Assembly: GCF_900104265.1 (NCBI RefSeq)
Contig: NZ_FNJJ01000001.1
Span: forward strand, 446,557-510,556
Source of the DNA: Ectopseudomonas guguanensis
Lineage (GTDB): Bacteria; Pseudomonadota; Gammaproteobacteria; Pseudomonadales; Pseudomonadaceae
Direction: 5' to 3'
DNA length: 64,000 bases
Below the pieces are notes generated by a model that saw only the letters and a program-made list of their open reading frames with translations, did no database searches and was not told the DNA's origin. The first letter of the stretch is position 1. Each line of letters begins with the position of its first letter. Below are positions 26,159 to 34,484 of the stretch, one piece after another. The position numbers and the translations under genes are program-made.

Positions 26159-26209
26159 CGTAGGGCGGGTGAAACCCGCCAAGGCCCGGCGGGTTTCACC
26201 CGCCCTACA
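26159..26209. repeat. Hairpin repeat of the GTAGGGCGGGTGAAACCC type
   Basis: GTAGGGCGGGTGAAACCCGCC and its near-perfect complement GGCGGGTTTCACCCGCCCTA face each other across six bases. The same family recurs at 52772-52826 and 52942-52994. Between the deiminase and carboxylase genes it may stabilise or attenuate the transcript. Confidence 0.85.
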
Positions 26210-26317
26210 AAATTTGTCCGCAGCACGCGCAACACGCATCACCCGGATTTTCACCACGGACGACCGTGGCACATGACGAATGACGGCGGGACGGCCCGCC
26301 ACGCCCTTCGAGGGTCA

Positions 26318-29300
26318 ATGAAGATGTTCGACAAACTCCTGATCGCCAACCGTGGCGCCATTGCCTGCCGCATCCTGCGCACCCTGCGTGAACTGAACGT
26401 CAGCGGCGTGGCCGTGTATGCCGAGGCCGACGCCGCCAGCCTGCATATCCAGCAGGCCGATGAAGCCTTCTGCCTCGGCGACGGCCCCGCCGCGCAGACC
26501 TACCTCGTGGTCGACAAGATTCTCGCCGTGGCCAAGGCCAGCGGCGCGCAGGCCATCCACCCCGGCTACGGCTTTCTCTCCGAGAACGCCGCCTTCGCCG
26601 CAGCCTGCGAAGCGGCCGGCATCGCCTTCGTCGGCCCGACGCCCGAGCAACTGCGCGTATTCGGCCTCAAGCACACCGCCCGCGCCCTGGCCAAGCAACA
26701 TGGCGTGCCCATGCTCGAAGGCACCGAATTGCTGGAAAACCTCGACGCCGCGCTCAAGGCCGGCGAACAGGTCGGCTACCCGGTGATGCTGAAAAGCACT
26801 GCCGGCGGTGGCGGCATCGGCATGCGCGTCTGCCGCTCGGCCGCCGAACTCAGCGAAGCCTTCGAGGCGGTCAAGCGCCTGGGGCAGAACAACTTCAGCG
26901 ACAGCGGCGTATTTATCGAGAAATACATCCAGCGCGCCCGCCACCTGGAAGTGCAGGTATTCGGCGACGGCCAGGGCGAGGTGCTCGCCCTCGGAGTGCG
27001 CGACTGCTCGGTACAACGGCGCAACCAGAAGGTGCTGGAAGAAACCCCGGCACCGAACCTCCCGGCCGGCATGAATGAGGCGCTGTGCGCGGCGGCGATC
27101 AAGCTGGCCAAGGCAGTGAATTACCGCAGCGCCGGCACCGTCGAATTCGTCTACGACAGCGAGGCCGAGCGTTTCTACTTCCTCGAAGTGAACACCCGCC
27201 TGCAGGTCGAGCACGGCGTCACCGAACAGGTGTGGGGCGTCGACCTGGTGCGCTGGATGATCGAACTGGCGGCCGGTGATCTGCCGCCGCTGAGCGAACT
27301 GGCCAAGGGCCTGAAGCCATCCGGCCACGCCATCCAGGCGCGGCTGTACGCCGAAGACCCGGGCCGCGATTTCCAGCCCAGCCCCGGCCTGCTCACCGCC
27401 GTGCAGTTCCCCGAAGCCGACGGCAAGGCGCTGCGTATCGACACCTGGGTCGAGGCCGGCTGCGAGATTCCGCCCTACTTCGACCCGATGATCGCCAAGC
27501 TGATCACCTGGGCGCCAAGCCGCGAGCAGGCCAGCGCCGCGCTGGACAAGGCCCTTGGCGATTCCGTGCTCTACGGCGTGGAATGCAACCGCGACTACCT
27601 GCGCCAGATCCTCAGCGATGCGCCTTTCGCCAGCGGCCATCCCTGGACCCGCTGCCTGGAAAACCTCGTCTATCACGCCAGCACCTTCGAAGTGCTCAGC
27701 GCCGGCACCCAGACCAGCGTGCAGGACTATCCAGGCCGCCTCGGCTACTGGGCCGTGGGCGTACCGCCGTCCGGGCCGATGGATGATCGCGCCCTGCGCC
27801 TGGGCAACCGCCTGCTGGGCAACGCAGAGGGCGCCGCCGGCCTGGAAATCACCATGAGCGGCCCAACCCTGCGCTTCAATACGGACGCCGTGGTCGCCGT
27901 CACCGGCGCCGAGATTCCGCTGAACATCGATGGCGTGGAACAGCCGATGAACACCGCGCTGCTGATCGAGGCCGGCAGCACCCTGGCGCTCGGCACCATC
28001 GCGGGCAGCGGCGCGCGCAGCTACCTGAGCGTTCGCGGCGGCATTCAGGTGCCGGACTACCTGGGCAGCAAGAGCACCTTCACCCTCGGTCAGTTCGGTG
28101 GCCACGGCGGCCGCGCCCTGCGCGCCGGCGACGTGCTGCACCTGCTGCCGCTGGCCGATACCGGCAGCGACGCACGACTGCCCGGCGAACTCTGCCCGGC
28201 CCTGCCGGCGGTACGCGAGCTGCGCGTGATCTACGGCCCGCACGGCGCGCCGGAATACTTCACACCCGGCTATGTAGACAGCTTCCTTGCCACCGAGTGG
28301 GAAGTGCACTTCAACTCCAGCCGCACCGGCGTGCGCCTGATCGGGCCGAAACCGGAATGGGTGCGCGACAGCGGCGGCGAAGCCGGCCTGCACCCGTCCA
28401 ATATCCACGACAACCCCTACGCCATCGGCGCGGTGGACTTTACCGGCGATATGCCGGTGATCCTCGGCCCGGACGGCCCCAGCCTGGGCGGCTTCGTCTG
28501 CCTGGTGACCATCATCGAGGCCGACCTGTGGCAGCTCGGCCAGCTCAAGGCCGGCGACAAGGTGCGCTTCGTGCCGGTGGATATCGCCACGGCGCGGGAG
28601 TTGGCCAAAGCCAGTGCCAGCGAATGCAACACTCTCCGTGGGAACGGCCGGGCGGCGCTCCGCTTCAGCCGCGATATAGCTGACACACCAATCGCGGATA
28701 AATCCGCTCCTACAGACGCGACCGTAGCCCGGATGCAATCCGGGGAAATCGCAGCGCCTGAATCCCGGATTGCATCCGGGCTACAAAGCCCCATCGTGCT
28801 GGATATCGGCCAGGCCGACACCCGCCTGGTCGCACGCCTGTCCGGCGACACCCACCTGCTCCTGGAAATCGGCCAACCGGAGCTGGACCTGGTACTGCGC
28901 TTCCGTGGCCATGCGCTGATGCAGGCGCTGGAAACCAAGCAGCTCGCCGGCGTGATCGACCTCACCCCCGGCATTCGCTCGCTGCAGGTGCACTACCAGC
29001 CGGAGACTCTGCCACTGCAGGCGCTGCTCGACATCGTCGCCGGCGAGTGGGACGCGGTATGCGCCGCGCGCGACCTCAAGGTGCCGTCGCGCATCGTCCA
29101 TCTGCCGCTGTCCTGGGACGACCCGGCCTGCGCGCTTGCCATCGAGAAATACATGACCACCGTGCGCAAGGACGCCCCCTGGTGCCCGAGCAACCTGGAG
29201 TTCATCCGCCGCATCAACGACCTGCCGAACCTCGACGAGGTGTACCGCACCGTGTTCGACGCCAGCTACCTGGTGATGGGCCTGGGCGACGTCTACCTCG

Positions 29301-30034
29301 GCGCGCCGGTGGCCACCCCGCTGGACCCGCGCCATCGCCTGGTCACCACCAAGTACAACCCGGCGCGCACCTGGACGGCGGAAAACTCCGTCGGCATCGG
29401 CGGTGCCTACATGTGCGTGTACGGTATGGAAGGCCCCGGCGGCTACCAGTTCGTCGGCCGTACCCTGCAGATGTGGAACCGCTACCGCGCGGTCGAGGCC
29501 TTCGACGGCAAGCCCTGGTTGCTGCGCTTCTTCGACCAGATCCGCTTCTACCCGGTGAGTGCCGACGAACTGCTGCGCATCCGCCGCGACTTCCCGCTGG
29601 GCCGCTACCCGCTGCGCATCGAGCACAGCGAACTGGCCCTGGCCGACTACCAGCGCTTTCTCGATGAAGAAGCAGAGGGCATCGCCGCCTTCCGTCAGCA
29701 GCAGCGCGCGGCTTTCGACGCCGAGCGCCAGCGCTGGATCGAATCGGGTCAGGCGCATTTCGAAGTCGAGGAAGTGGCCGCCGAGCTTGGCGATGACGCC
29801 CCGCTGAGCGCTGGTCAGCACGGCATCGACAGCCATATCGCCGGCAACCTCTGGCAGGTGCAGGTCGAGGCAGGCGCACAGGTGCAGGCCGGCGACGTGC
29901 TGGTGATTCTCGAATCGATGAAGATGGAGATTCCGCTGACCGCACCGGTAGCCGGCACCGTGCGCGAGGTGCGTGTGCAGCCCGGCTCGCCGGTACGCGC
30001 CGGGCAGCGCGTGGTGGTGCTGGAGGAAGCCTGA
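26318..30034 (+). CDS. Guanidine carboxylase / urea carboxylase, biotin-dependent, with in-frame repeat insertion
   Basis: A 1238-residue multidomain enzyme. The N-terminal biotin carboxylase (about 1-450) has GGGGIGMR and EVNTRLQVEH. The carboxyltransferase half comprises KipA/AHS2-like (about 465-765) and KipI/AHS1-like (about 830-1040) domains. The C-terminal biotin carrier has ESMKMEIP with K1202 biotinylated. It carboxylates guanidine (or urea) with ATP and bicarbonate; the riboswitch and deiminase neighbours favour guanidine. Residues about 770-826 are encoded by repeat sequence (see that feature) and form a linker without disrupting the frame. Start at MKMFDKLL supported by GAGGG; translation could start two codons on. 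No allophanate hydrolase gene follows. Confidence 0.9.
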   Translation: MKMFDKLLIANRGAIACRILRTLRELNVSGVAVYAEADAASLHIQQADEAFCLGDGPAAQTYLVVDKILAVAKASGAQAIHPGYGFLSENAAFAAACEAAGIAFVGPTPEQLRVFGLKHTARALAKQHGVPMLEGTELLENLDAALKAGEQVGYPVMLKSTAGGGGIGMRVCRSAAELSEAFEAVKRLGQNNFSDSGVFIEKYIQRARHLEVQVFGDGQGEVLALGVRDCSVQRRNQKVLEETPAPNLPAGMNEALCAAAIKLAKAVNYRSAGTVEFVYDSEAERFYFLEVNTRLQVEHGVTEQVWGVDLVRWMIELAAGDLPPLSELAKGLKPSGHAIQARLYAEDPGRDFQPSPGLLTAVQFPEADGKALRIDTWVEAGCEIPPYFDPMIAKLITWAPSREQASAALDKALGDSVLYGVECNRDYLRQILSDAPFASGHPWTRCLENLVYHASTFEVLSAGTQTSVQDYPGRLGYWAVGVPPSGPMDDRALRLGNRLLGNAEGAAGLEITMSGPTLRFNTDAVVAVTGAEIPLNIDGVEQPMNTALLIEAGSTLALGTIAGSGARSYLSVRGGIQVPDYLGSKSTFTLGQFGGHGGRALRAGDVLHLLPLADTGSDARLPGELCPALPAVRELRVIYGPHGAPEYFTPGYVDSFLATEWEVHFNSSRTGVRLIGPKPEWVRDSGGEAGLHPSNIHDNPYAIGAVDFTGDMPVILGPDGPSLGGFVCLVTIIEADLWQLGQLKAGDKVRFVPVDIATARELAKASASECNTLRGNGRAALRFSRDIADTPIADKSAPTDATVARMQSGEIAAPESRIASGLQSPIVLDIGQADTRLVARLSGDTHLLLEIGQPELDLVLRFRGHALMQALETKQLAGVIDLTPGIRSLQVHYQPETLPLQALLDIVAGEWDAVCAARDLKVPSRIVHLPLSWDDPACALAIEKYMTTVRKDAPWCPSNLEFIRRINDLPNLDEVYRTVFDASYLVMGLGDVYLGAPVATPLDPRHRLVTTKYNPARTWTAENSVGIGGAYMCVYGMEGPGGYQFVGRTLQMWNRYRAVEAFDGKPWLLRFFDQIRFYPVSADELLRIRRDFPLGRYPLRIEHSELALADYQRFLDEEAEGIAAFRQQQRAAFDAERQRWIESGQAHFEVEEVAAELGDDAPLSAGQHGIDSHIAGNLWQVQVEAGAQVQAGDVLVILESMKMEIPLTAPVAGTVREVRVQPGSPVRAGQRVVVLEEA
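28625..28795 (+). repeat. Composite intergenic repeat inserted in frame inside the carboxylase gene
   Basis: Within the open frame lies CGCTTCAGCCGCG, CAATCGCGGATAAATCCGC, then GTAGCCCGGATGCAATCCGG and its inverted partner GGATTGCATCCGGGCTAC. These are the same elements found between genes; the stretch around CAATCGCGGATAAATCCGC recurs verbatim near 30312-30340. The encoded segment (residues about 770-826: rich in Ala, Ser, Arg) has no counterpart in carboxylases I know. It falls between two domains and keeps the frame. Confidence 0.85.
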
Positions 30035-30037
30035 AAA

Positions 30038-30480
30038 GCTCGCCGCTGAAGCGCCTCCCACAGGACCTGAGCAACCCTTGTGGGAGGCGCTTCAGCCGCG
30101 ACAGCGTAGGAGCGGCTGGGCGGCATTCCGCTTCAGCCGCGCCCCCTGCAACTGCATCGTAGGAGCGGCTTCAGCCGCGATCCACACAAACGCCGATTCC
30201 CTGCCGAAGAAGTGTTGGTCGCGTTTTCACAACACTCCCCAAGTCCATCGACCTCCCTGTGGGAGGGGCTTTAGCCGCGGCCGCCTCATGCCCCACCGCA
30301 ATACCGGCAACCCCAATCGCGGATAAATCCGCTCCTACAGTCCGTAGTCCGGATGAAACCCGGGAAACCAGCCACCCGGTTAACTGTCGATGCACCCAAT
30401 CCGTAGGAGCGGCGCCCCGCCGCGAAGCTGGCTGACGACGCCTCGCAAAGCTTCACCCCGAGGCGGGGCTCCTACGCAAG
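30038..30480. repeat. Cluster of hairpin repeats after the carboxylase gene
   Basis: A long inverted repeat (CGCTGAAGCGCCTCCCACA / TGTGGGAGGCGCTTCAGC) starts directly after the carboxylase stop and could terminate transcription. Further degenerate GTAGGAGCGGCTTCAGCCGC, GCGGATAAATCCGCTCCTAC and GTAGTCCGGATGAAACCCGG elements follow to about 30480. The 586-base gap between the carboxylase and the cyclase contains no convincing gene. Confidence 0.8.
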
Positions 30481-30620
30481 GCTGCCTTGCTCGCCGTGCC
30501 GGATTGGCATAACCCCAACTTTCATCCACACCCCATAACCACACCGATCGTGATCACAACTGGCACTATCCCCTTCTGGCAAGCTAGCATCACGCCATTA
30601 GCCCGCTCCCGGACTCGCTC

Positions 30621-32090
30621 ATGCTTCTGCGCCCCAAACGGCACACGCAAATCTCGTTGGTGTTACTGCTTCTGTTCCTGCTCAGCAGCGGCTTTCTCAC
30701 CACCTCGCTGCTGAGCTACTACGCCTCGCGCGACAGCATCCGCCAGAACATCGTCAACACCGAACTGCCGCTGACCTCGGACACCATCTACTCCGAGATC
30801 CAGAAAGACCTGATCCGCCCGACGCAGATCGCCTCGATGATGTCGCGTGACACCTTCCTGCGCGACTGGGCGCTGGCCGGCGAGCAGGACCCGCAGCCCG
30901 TCACCCGCTACCTGCGCGAGATCCAGGATCACTACGGCACCTTCACCGCCTTTTTCATCTCCGAGCAAACCCGCACCTACTACCAGGCCAAGGGCGTGCT
31001 CAAGCAGGTGCGGGAAGACCAGCCACGCGATGCCTGGTACTTCCGCGTGCGCAGCATGGACGCCCCGTACGAGATCAGCGTCGACCCGGACATGGCCAAT
31101 GACGATCGGCTGACCTTCTTCATCAACTTCAAGGTATTCGACTACCAGGACCGCTTCATCGGCGTGGCCGGCGTCGGGCTCACCGTGGATGCCGTGGTCA
31201 AGCTGGTGGACGACTACCAGCAGCGCTACGACCGCACGATCTTCTTCACCGATCGCGAAGGCCATCTGGTGCTCACCGGCGTCGAAGGCGGCCCCATGGG
31301 CGCCCGTCGCGGCCACCCCCTGAGCGAAGTGCCCGGCCTGGAAACCCTGCTGGCCGTACTGCCGCAACCCAGGAGCGGCAACTATCGCTACGACGAACAC
31401 CGACGCAGCCACTTCCTCAACGTGCGCTACATTCCCGAGCTCGACTGGTTCCTGTACGTCGACAAGCACGAAGAAGGCGCACTGGCCGGCGTCCGCCACA
31501 GTCTCTATCTCAACCTGCTGATCTGCCTGCTGGTCACCGTCATCGTGCTGACCCTGGTGAGCCTGGCGATCCGCCGCTACCAGCAACGGATCGCCGCCCT
31601 GGCCACCACCGACAGCCTCACCGACCTGCCCAATCGCCGCGGCTTCGAACTGCACGTGGAACAGGCAATGCAGGAGGCGCAGCGCGACAGCAGCCCGCTG
31701 TGCGCGGTGCTGCTCGATCTGGACAACTTCAAGCTGATCAACGACCAGCACGGCCACCTGGCCGGTGACGAGGTGCTGCGCCGCTTCGCCGAGCAGTTGC
31801 GCGCCGCGCTGCGCCAGTCCGACATACTTTGCCGCTGGGGCGGCGAGGAATTCATCCTGCTGCTGAAGAATACCGACCGCCACGCTGCTCACGAGCTGGC
31901 CGAAAAGCTGCGCCAGTACTGCGCCGCGCAGCGCTACCCGGTGGGCGACGAAACGCTGCAGGTCACCGTCAGCCTGGGCCTCAGCCAGTGGCAGCCGGGC
32001 GAAGCCCTACACGACCTGCTCGGCCGCACCGACCGTGCGCTTTACCGGGCCAAACAGGGTGGGCGCGACCGCGTCTGCGAAGAGCACTGA
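30621..32090 (+). CDS. Membrane diguanylate cyclase with extracytoplasmic Cache sensor
   Basis: A 489-residue protein. The N-terminal membrane helix is about residues 12-33 (VLLLLFLLSSGFLTTSLL). A periplasmic dCache-like sensor runs to about residue 293, and a second helix (LYLNLLICLLVTVIVLTLVSL) leads into a GGDEF domain. The active-site motif is GGEEF in RWGGEEFILLL, compatible with c-di-GMP synthesis; NFKLINDQHGHLAGDEVL is also intact. I see no EAL domain. The signal sensed is unknown. It overlaps the CWC gene by one base. Confidence 0.92.
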   Translation: MLLRPKRHTQISLVLLLLFLLSSGFLTTSLLSYYASRDSIRQNIVNTELPLTSDTIYSEIQKDLIRPTQIASMMSRDTFLRDWALAGEQDPQPVTRYLREIQDHYGTFTAFFISEQTRTYYQAKGVLKQVREDQPRDAWYFRVRSMDAPYEISVDPDMANDDRLTFFINFKVFDYQDRFIGVAGVGLTVDAVVKLVDDYQQRYDRTIFFTDREGHLVLTGVEGGPMGARRGHPLSEVPGLETLLAVLPQPRSGNYRYDEHRRSHFLNVRYIPELDWFLYVDKHEEGALAGVRHSLYLNLLICLLVTVIVLTLVSLAIRRYQQRIAALATTDSLTDLPNRRGFELHVEQAMQEAQRDSSPLCAVLLDLDNFKLINDQHGHLAGDEVLRRFAEQLRAALRQSDILCRWGGEEFILLLKNTDRHAAHELAEKLRQYCAAQRYPVGDETLQVTVSLGLSQWQPGEALHDLLGRTDRALYRAKQGGRDRVCEEH

Positions 32091-32296
32091 TGGACGCCGA
32101 GCACTGCCCGCTGTGCGGCAAGCCCAACCGGTGCAGCATCGCCGCCGGCCGCAGCGACGAACCCTGCTGGTGCTTCGAGGCGCAAATCGACCCCGCCGCC
32201 CTGCAGCGCCTGACGCCCGAGCAACGCGACCAGGCCTGCCTCTGCCCCGCCTGCGCCGGTGCCGTTGCTGCCGTCAAAGGCGAGGAGCGAGACTGA
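32090..32296 (+). CDS. Cysteine-rich CWC family protein
   Basis: A 68-residue protein with the pattern HCPLCGKPNRCSIAAG, CWCF and CLCPACAG, characteristic of the cysteine-rich CWC family. The six or more Cys may bind a metal. Its ATG shares a base with the cyclase stop and it ends three bases before rsuA, so it is in one operon with both. Function unknown. Confidence 0.85.
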   Translation: MDAEHCPLCGKPNRCSIAAGRSDEPCWCFEAQIDPAALQRLTPEQRDQACLCPACAGAVAAVKGEERD

Positions 32297-32299
32297 GCC

Positions 32300-32992
32300 A
32301 TGCGCCTGGATCGCTTCCTCAGCAACTTCCCGCGCTTCAGCCGCCAGGACAGCCGCCTGCTGATCAGCGCCGGGCGCCTGCATGTGGACGGCGCGGTGGT
32401 GTGCGACCCACGCCACGACATCCGCGACTTCCACCGCGTCGAGCTGGACGACGAACTGCTGCAGGCCGGGCGCAGCGCGCGCTACTGGATGCTGCACAAG
32501 CCGGTCGGCGTGGTCAGCGCCACTGAGCACCACGAACACCGCACCGTGCTCGACCTGCTCGACGAGCCGGACAAGCACGACCTGCACCTGGCCGGGCGTC
32601 TGGACCTCAACACCAGCGGCCTGCTGCTGATCACCAATGACGGGCGCTGGTCGCGGCGCATCACCCAGCCACAGCAGCGCAAGCCCAAGGTCTACCACGT
32701 CACCACCGAACAGCCGATCACCGGCGAATACGCCGAGGTGTTCGAGCGCGGCCTGTACTTCGCCTTCGAAGATCTCACCACCCTGCCCGCCCAGCTCGAC
32801 ATACTGGGCAGCCACAGCGCCCGGCTGACCCTGTTCGAGGGCCGCTACCACCAGGTCAAGCGCATGTTCGGCCACTTCCGCAATCGGGTGGTTGCACTGC
32901 ATCGAGAAAGCATGGGCGAGATCGTTCTCGACCCGCAGCTGGCGCCCGGCCAGTACCGCGCCCTGACAGCGGCGGAAATCGCCAGCGTCTGA
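32300..32992 (+). CDS. rsuA: 16S rRNA pseudouridine(516) synthase RsuA
   Basis: A 230-residue pseudouridine synthase. The N-terminal S4 domain is RLDRFLSNFPRFSRQDSRLL. The catalytic Asp is in LAGRLDLNTSGLLLITNDG, the RsuA/RluB/E/F motif, with HQVKRMFGHFRNRVVALHR near the end. Length and the S4 domain favour RsuA, which modifies U516 of 16S rRNA. It is transcribed with the CWC and cyclase genes. Confidence 0.9.
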   Translation: MRLDRFLSNFPRFSRQDSRLLISAGRLHVDGAVVCDPRHDIRDFHRVELDDELLQAGRSARYWMLHKPVGVVSATEHHEHRTVLDLLDEPDKHDLHLAGRLDLNTSGLLLITNDGRWSRRITQPQQRKPKVYHVTTEQPITGEYAEVFERGLYFAFEDLTTLPAQLDILGSHSARLTLFEGRYHQVKRMFGHFRNRVVALHRESMGEIVLDPQLAPGQYRALTAAEIASV

Positions 32993-33383
32993 TCGCCACA
33001 GGTCGAACCTCACGACCCGACCAACGGTAGGCCGAAAACAGGATAAAGATGTGACTCGCCCTTGCGTGGTTGCAAGGCAACTGCTTGAATCGAATCACAA
33101 GTCTCGAGATGACCAATCGGTCACTACGAGACAGCGAAACGTTCTTTCAGTTGCTGGCGCCCTGCGCCGATTGGATTCCTGCCTGGTAACACCGCCCTCT
33201 CCAATGCCCCTGAAACGGCCTGGAGCGCTCGTCTGTTTCGATCCTAACTGCTTGAAATTCCTATACTTATAAAAATCTCCAGCCTGACATCAAGCTGTCA
33301 CGCTCAGGCGCTTTTCTGACTGCTCAATCAAATGCGAACGGCCGCCCGCTCGCCTTGACCCACTTGCGCCAGGAGGAAACGAC
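32993..33383. other. Intergenic region upstream of phaG
   Basis: This 391-base gap holds no gene I can support. It is less GC-rich near phaG (GCTTGAAATTCCTATACTTA), which is probably its promoter, but I cannot assign -35 and -10 boxes with confidence. A CGCCAGGAGGAAACGAC ribosome-binding site precedes the phaG ATG. Confidence 0.6.
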
Positions 33384-34271
33384 ATGAGGCCAGAAACCGC
33401 AGTCGTCGAGATCAACAGGAAGCACAAGGTACACACGGAGTTCTACGGCAACCCGGCAGCAAGCAAGACCATCATCCTGGTCAACGGCTCCCTGGCGACC
33501 ACCGCCTCGTTCGCGCAAACGGTCAAGTACCTGCAACCGCAGTTCAACGTGGTGGCCTTCGACCTGCCCTATGCCGGCCAATCGAAGCCGCACAACAGCG
33601 ACTTCACGCCCATCAGCAAGGAAGACGAAGCGGCCATCCTGCTCAAGCTGATCGACCACTACGGCGCCAACTACCTGATGTCCTTCTCCTGGGGCGGCGT
33701 CGCCTCCATGCTCGCCCTGGCCCAGCGCCCGGCCACGCTGGAAAAGGCGGCGATCTGCTCCTTCTCGCCAATCCTCAACGTGCCGATGCTCGACTACCTG
33801 CATAAAGGCCTGCGCTTCTTGAACGCCGTGGATCGCGACAACATCGCCCTGCTGGTCAACAGCACCATCGGCAAGCACCTGCCGTCGCTGTTCAAGCGCT
33901 TCAACCACAAGCACGTCAGCACCCTGGACGAGCACGAATACCGGCAGATGTACGCCCACATCAAGCAGGTGCTGAACATGGAAGCGCACTGCAGCATGGA
34001 GTGCCTGCAGGCCATCGACATACCGCTGCTGTTCGTCAACGGCGACCGAGATGAATACACCTCGGTGGAAGACGCCTGCCTGTTCGCCCAGCACATCGAC
34101 AACGCCCAGTTCGCCGTGATCGACGACGCCGGCCACTTCCTCGACATGGAACACAAGGCCGCCTGGCTGCAGACCCAGCGCATACTGCTGGACTTCTTCA
34201 ACGCCCCCAGCAAACGCCTTCAACTGCCGACTCGCGGCGAGCTGCAGGAACTACAGGCCGTTGCGGTATGA
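33384..34271 (+). CDS. phaG: 3-hydroxyacyl-ACP thioesterase/transacylase PhaG
   Basis: A 295-residue alpha/beta hydrolase. It is very like Pseudomonas PhaG over the whole length: IILVNGSLATTASFAQTV, FDLPYAGQSKPHN, SFSWGG (nucleophile region), TIGKHLPSLFKRFN, and GDRDEYTSVEDA. PhaG links fatty-acid synthesis to medium-chain-length polyhydroxyalkanoate by moving 3-hydroxyacyl groups from ACP, probably as free acid for later CoA loading. It is related to RhlA, but the blocks FNVVAFDLPYAGQSKPHN and HLPSLFKRFN favour PhaG. Single gene with an excellent ribosome-binding site, AGGAGG. Confidence 0.93.
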   Translation: MRPETAVVEINRKHKVHTEFYGNPAASKTIILVNGSLATTASFAQTVKYLQPQFNVVAFDLPYAGQSKPHNSDFTPISKEDEAAILLKLIDHYGANYLMSFSWGGVASMLALAQRPATLEKAAICSFSPILNVPMLDYLHKGLRFLNAVDRDNIALLVNSTIGKHLPSLFKRFNHKHVSTLDEHEYRQMYAHIKQVLNMEAHCSMECLQAIDIPLLFVNGDRDEYTSVEDACLFAQHIDNAQFAVIDDAGHFLDMEHKAAWLQTQRILLDFFNAPSKRLQLPTRGELQELQAVAV

Positions 34272-34281
34272 ACAGACGTGG

Positions 34282-34325
34282 AGGCGAACCGGCTGCACGA
34301 CAGGTCCCGGTTCGCCCTTCATTTT
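34282..34325 (+). terminator. Probable terminator after phaG
   Basis: GGCGAACCGG and CCGGTTCGCC form a ten-base stem with a loop of about 13 bases, followed by CTTCATTTT. It lies between phaG and the tRNA gene. Confidence 0.65.
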
Positions 34326-34356
34326 CGCCGCAGGTTCCGGTATAAAGGCACCCGCT

Positions 34357-34430
34357 GCGGGTGTCGTATAATGGTAATACCCTAGCTTCCCAAGCTAGAG
34401 CCGTGGGTTCGATTCCCATCACCCGCTCCA
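34357..34430 (+). tRNA. tRNA-Gly (anticodon CCC)
   Basis: GCGGGTG pairs with CACCCGC at the acceptor stem, followed by TCCA with encoded CCA. The anticodon stem CTAGC/GCTAG encloses the loop TTCCCAA, giving anticodon CCC. The T arm is GTGGGTTCGATTCCCAT. It matches the size (74 bases) and sequence pattern of bacterial glycine tRNAs. Its 3' end is the boundary of the A-rich insert. Confidence 0.95.
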
Positions 34431-34482
34431 GACAGCCAAGCAAAAGCCCCGTCATCTCTGACGGGGCTTTTTCGTTTCTGGC
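34409..34482 (+). repeat. Left direct repeat of the tRNA-Gly-associated insert
   Basis: From TCGATTCCCATCACCCGCTC through the terminator to TTTCTGGC, 74 bases match 37265-37339 except for one inserted A after the CCA and one base in the terminator loop. This duplicated tRNA 3' end plus terminator is the expected left boundary of a tRNA-targeted insertion. Confidence 0.88.
34444..34475 (+). terminator. Terminator of the tRNA-Gly gene
   Basis: AAGCCCCGTCA / TGACGGGGCTT form the stem, followed by TTTTC. It is duplicated with one changed loop base at 37301-37331. Confidence 0.9.
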
Positions 34483-34484
34483 GT

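Noticed and set aside
26315..28738. 807-residue minus-strand open frame opposite the carboxylase
   Set aside because: Antisense shadow of the carboxylase; no ribosome-binding site or homology pattern.
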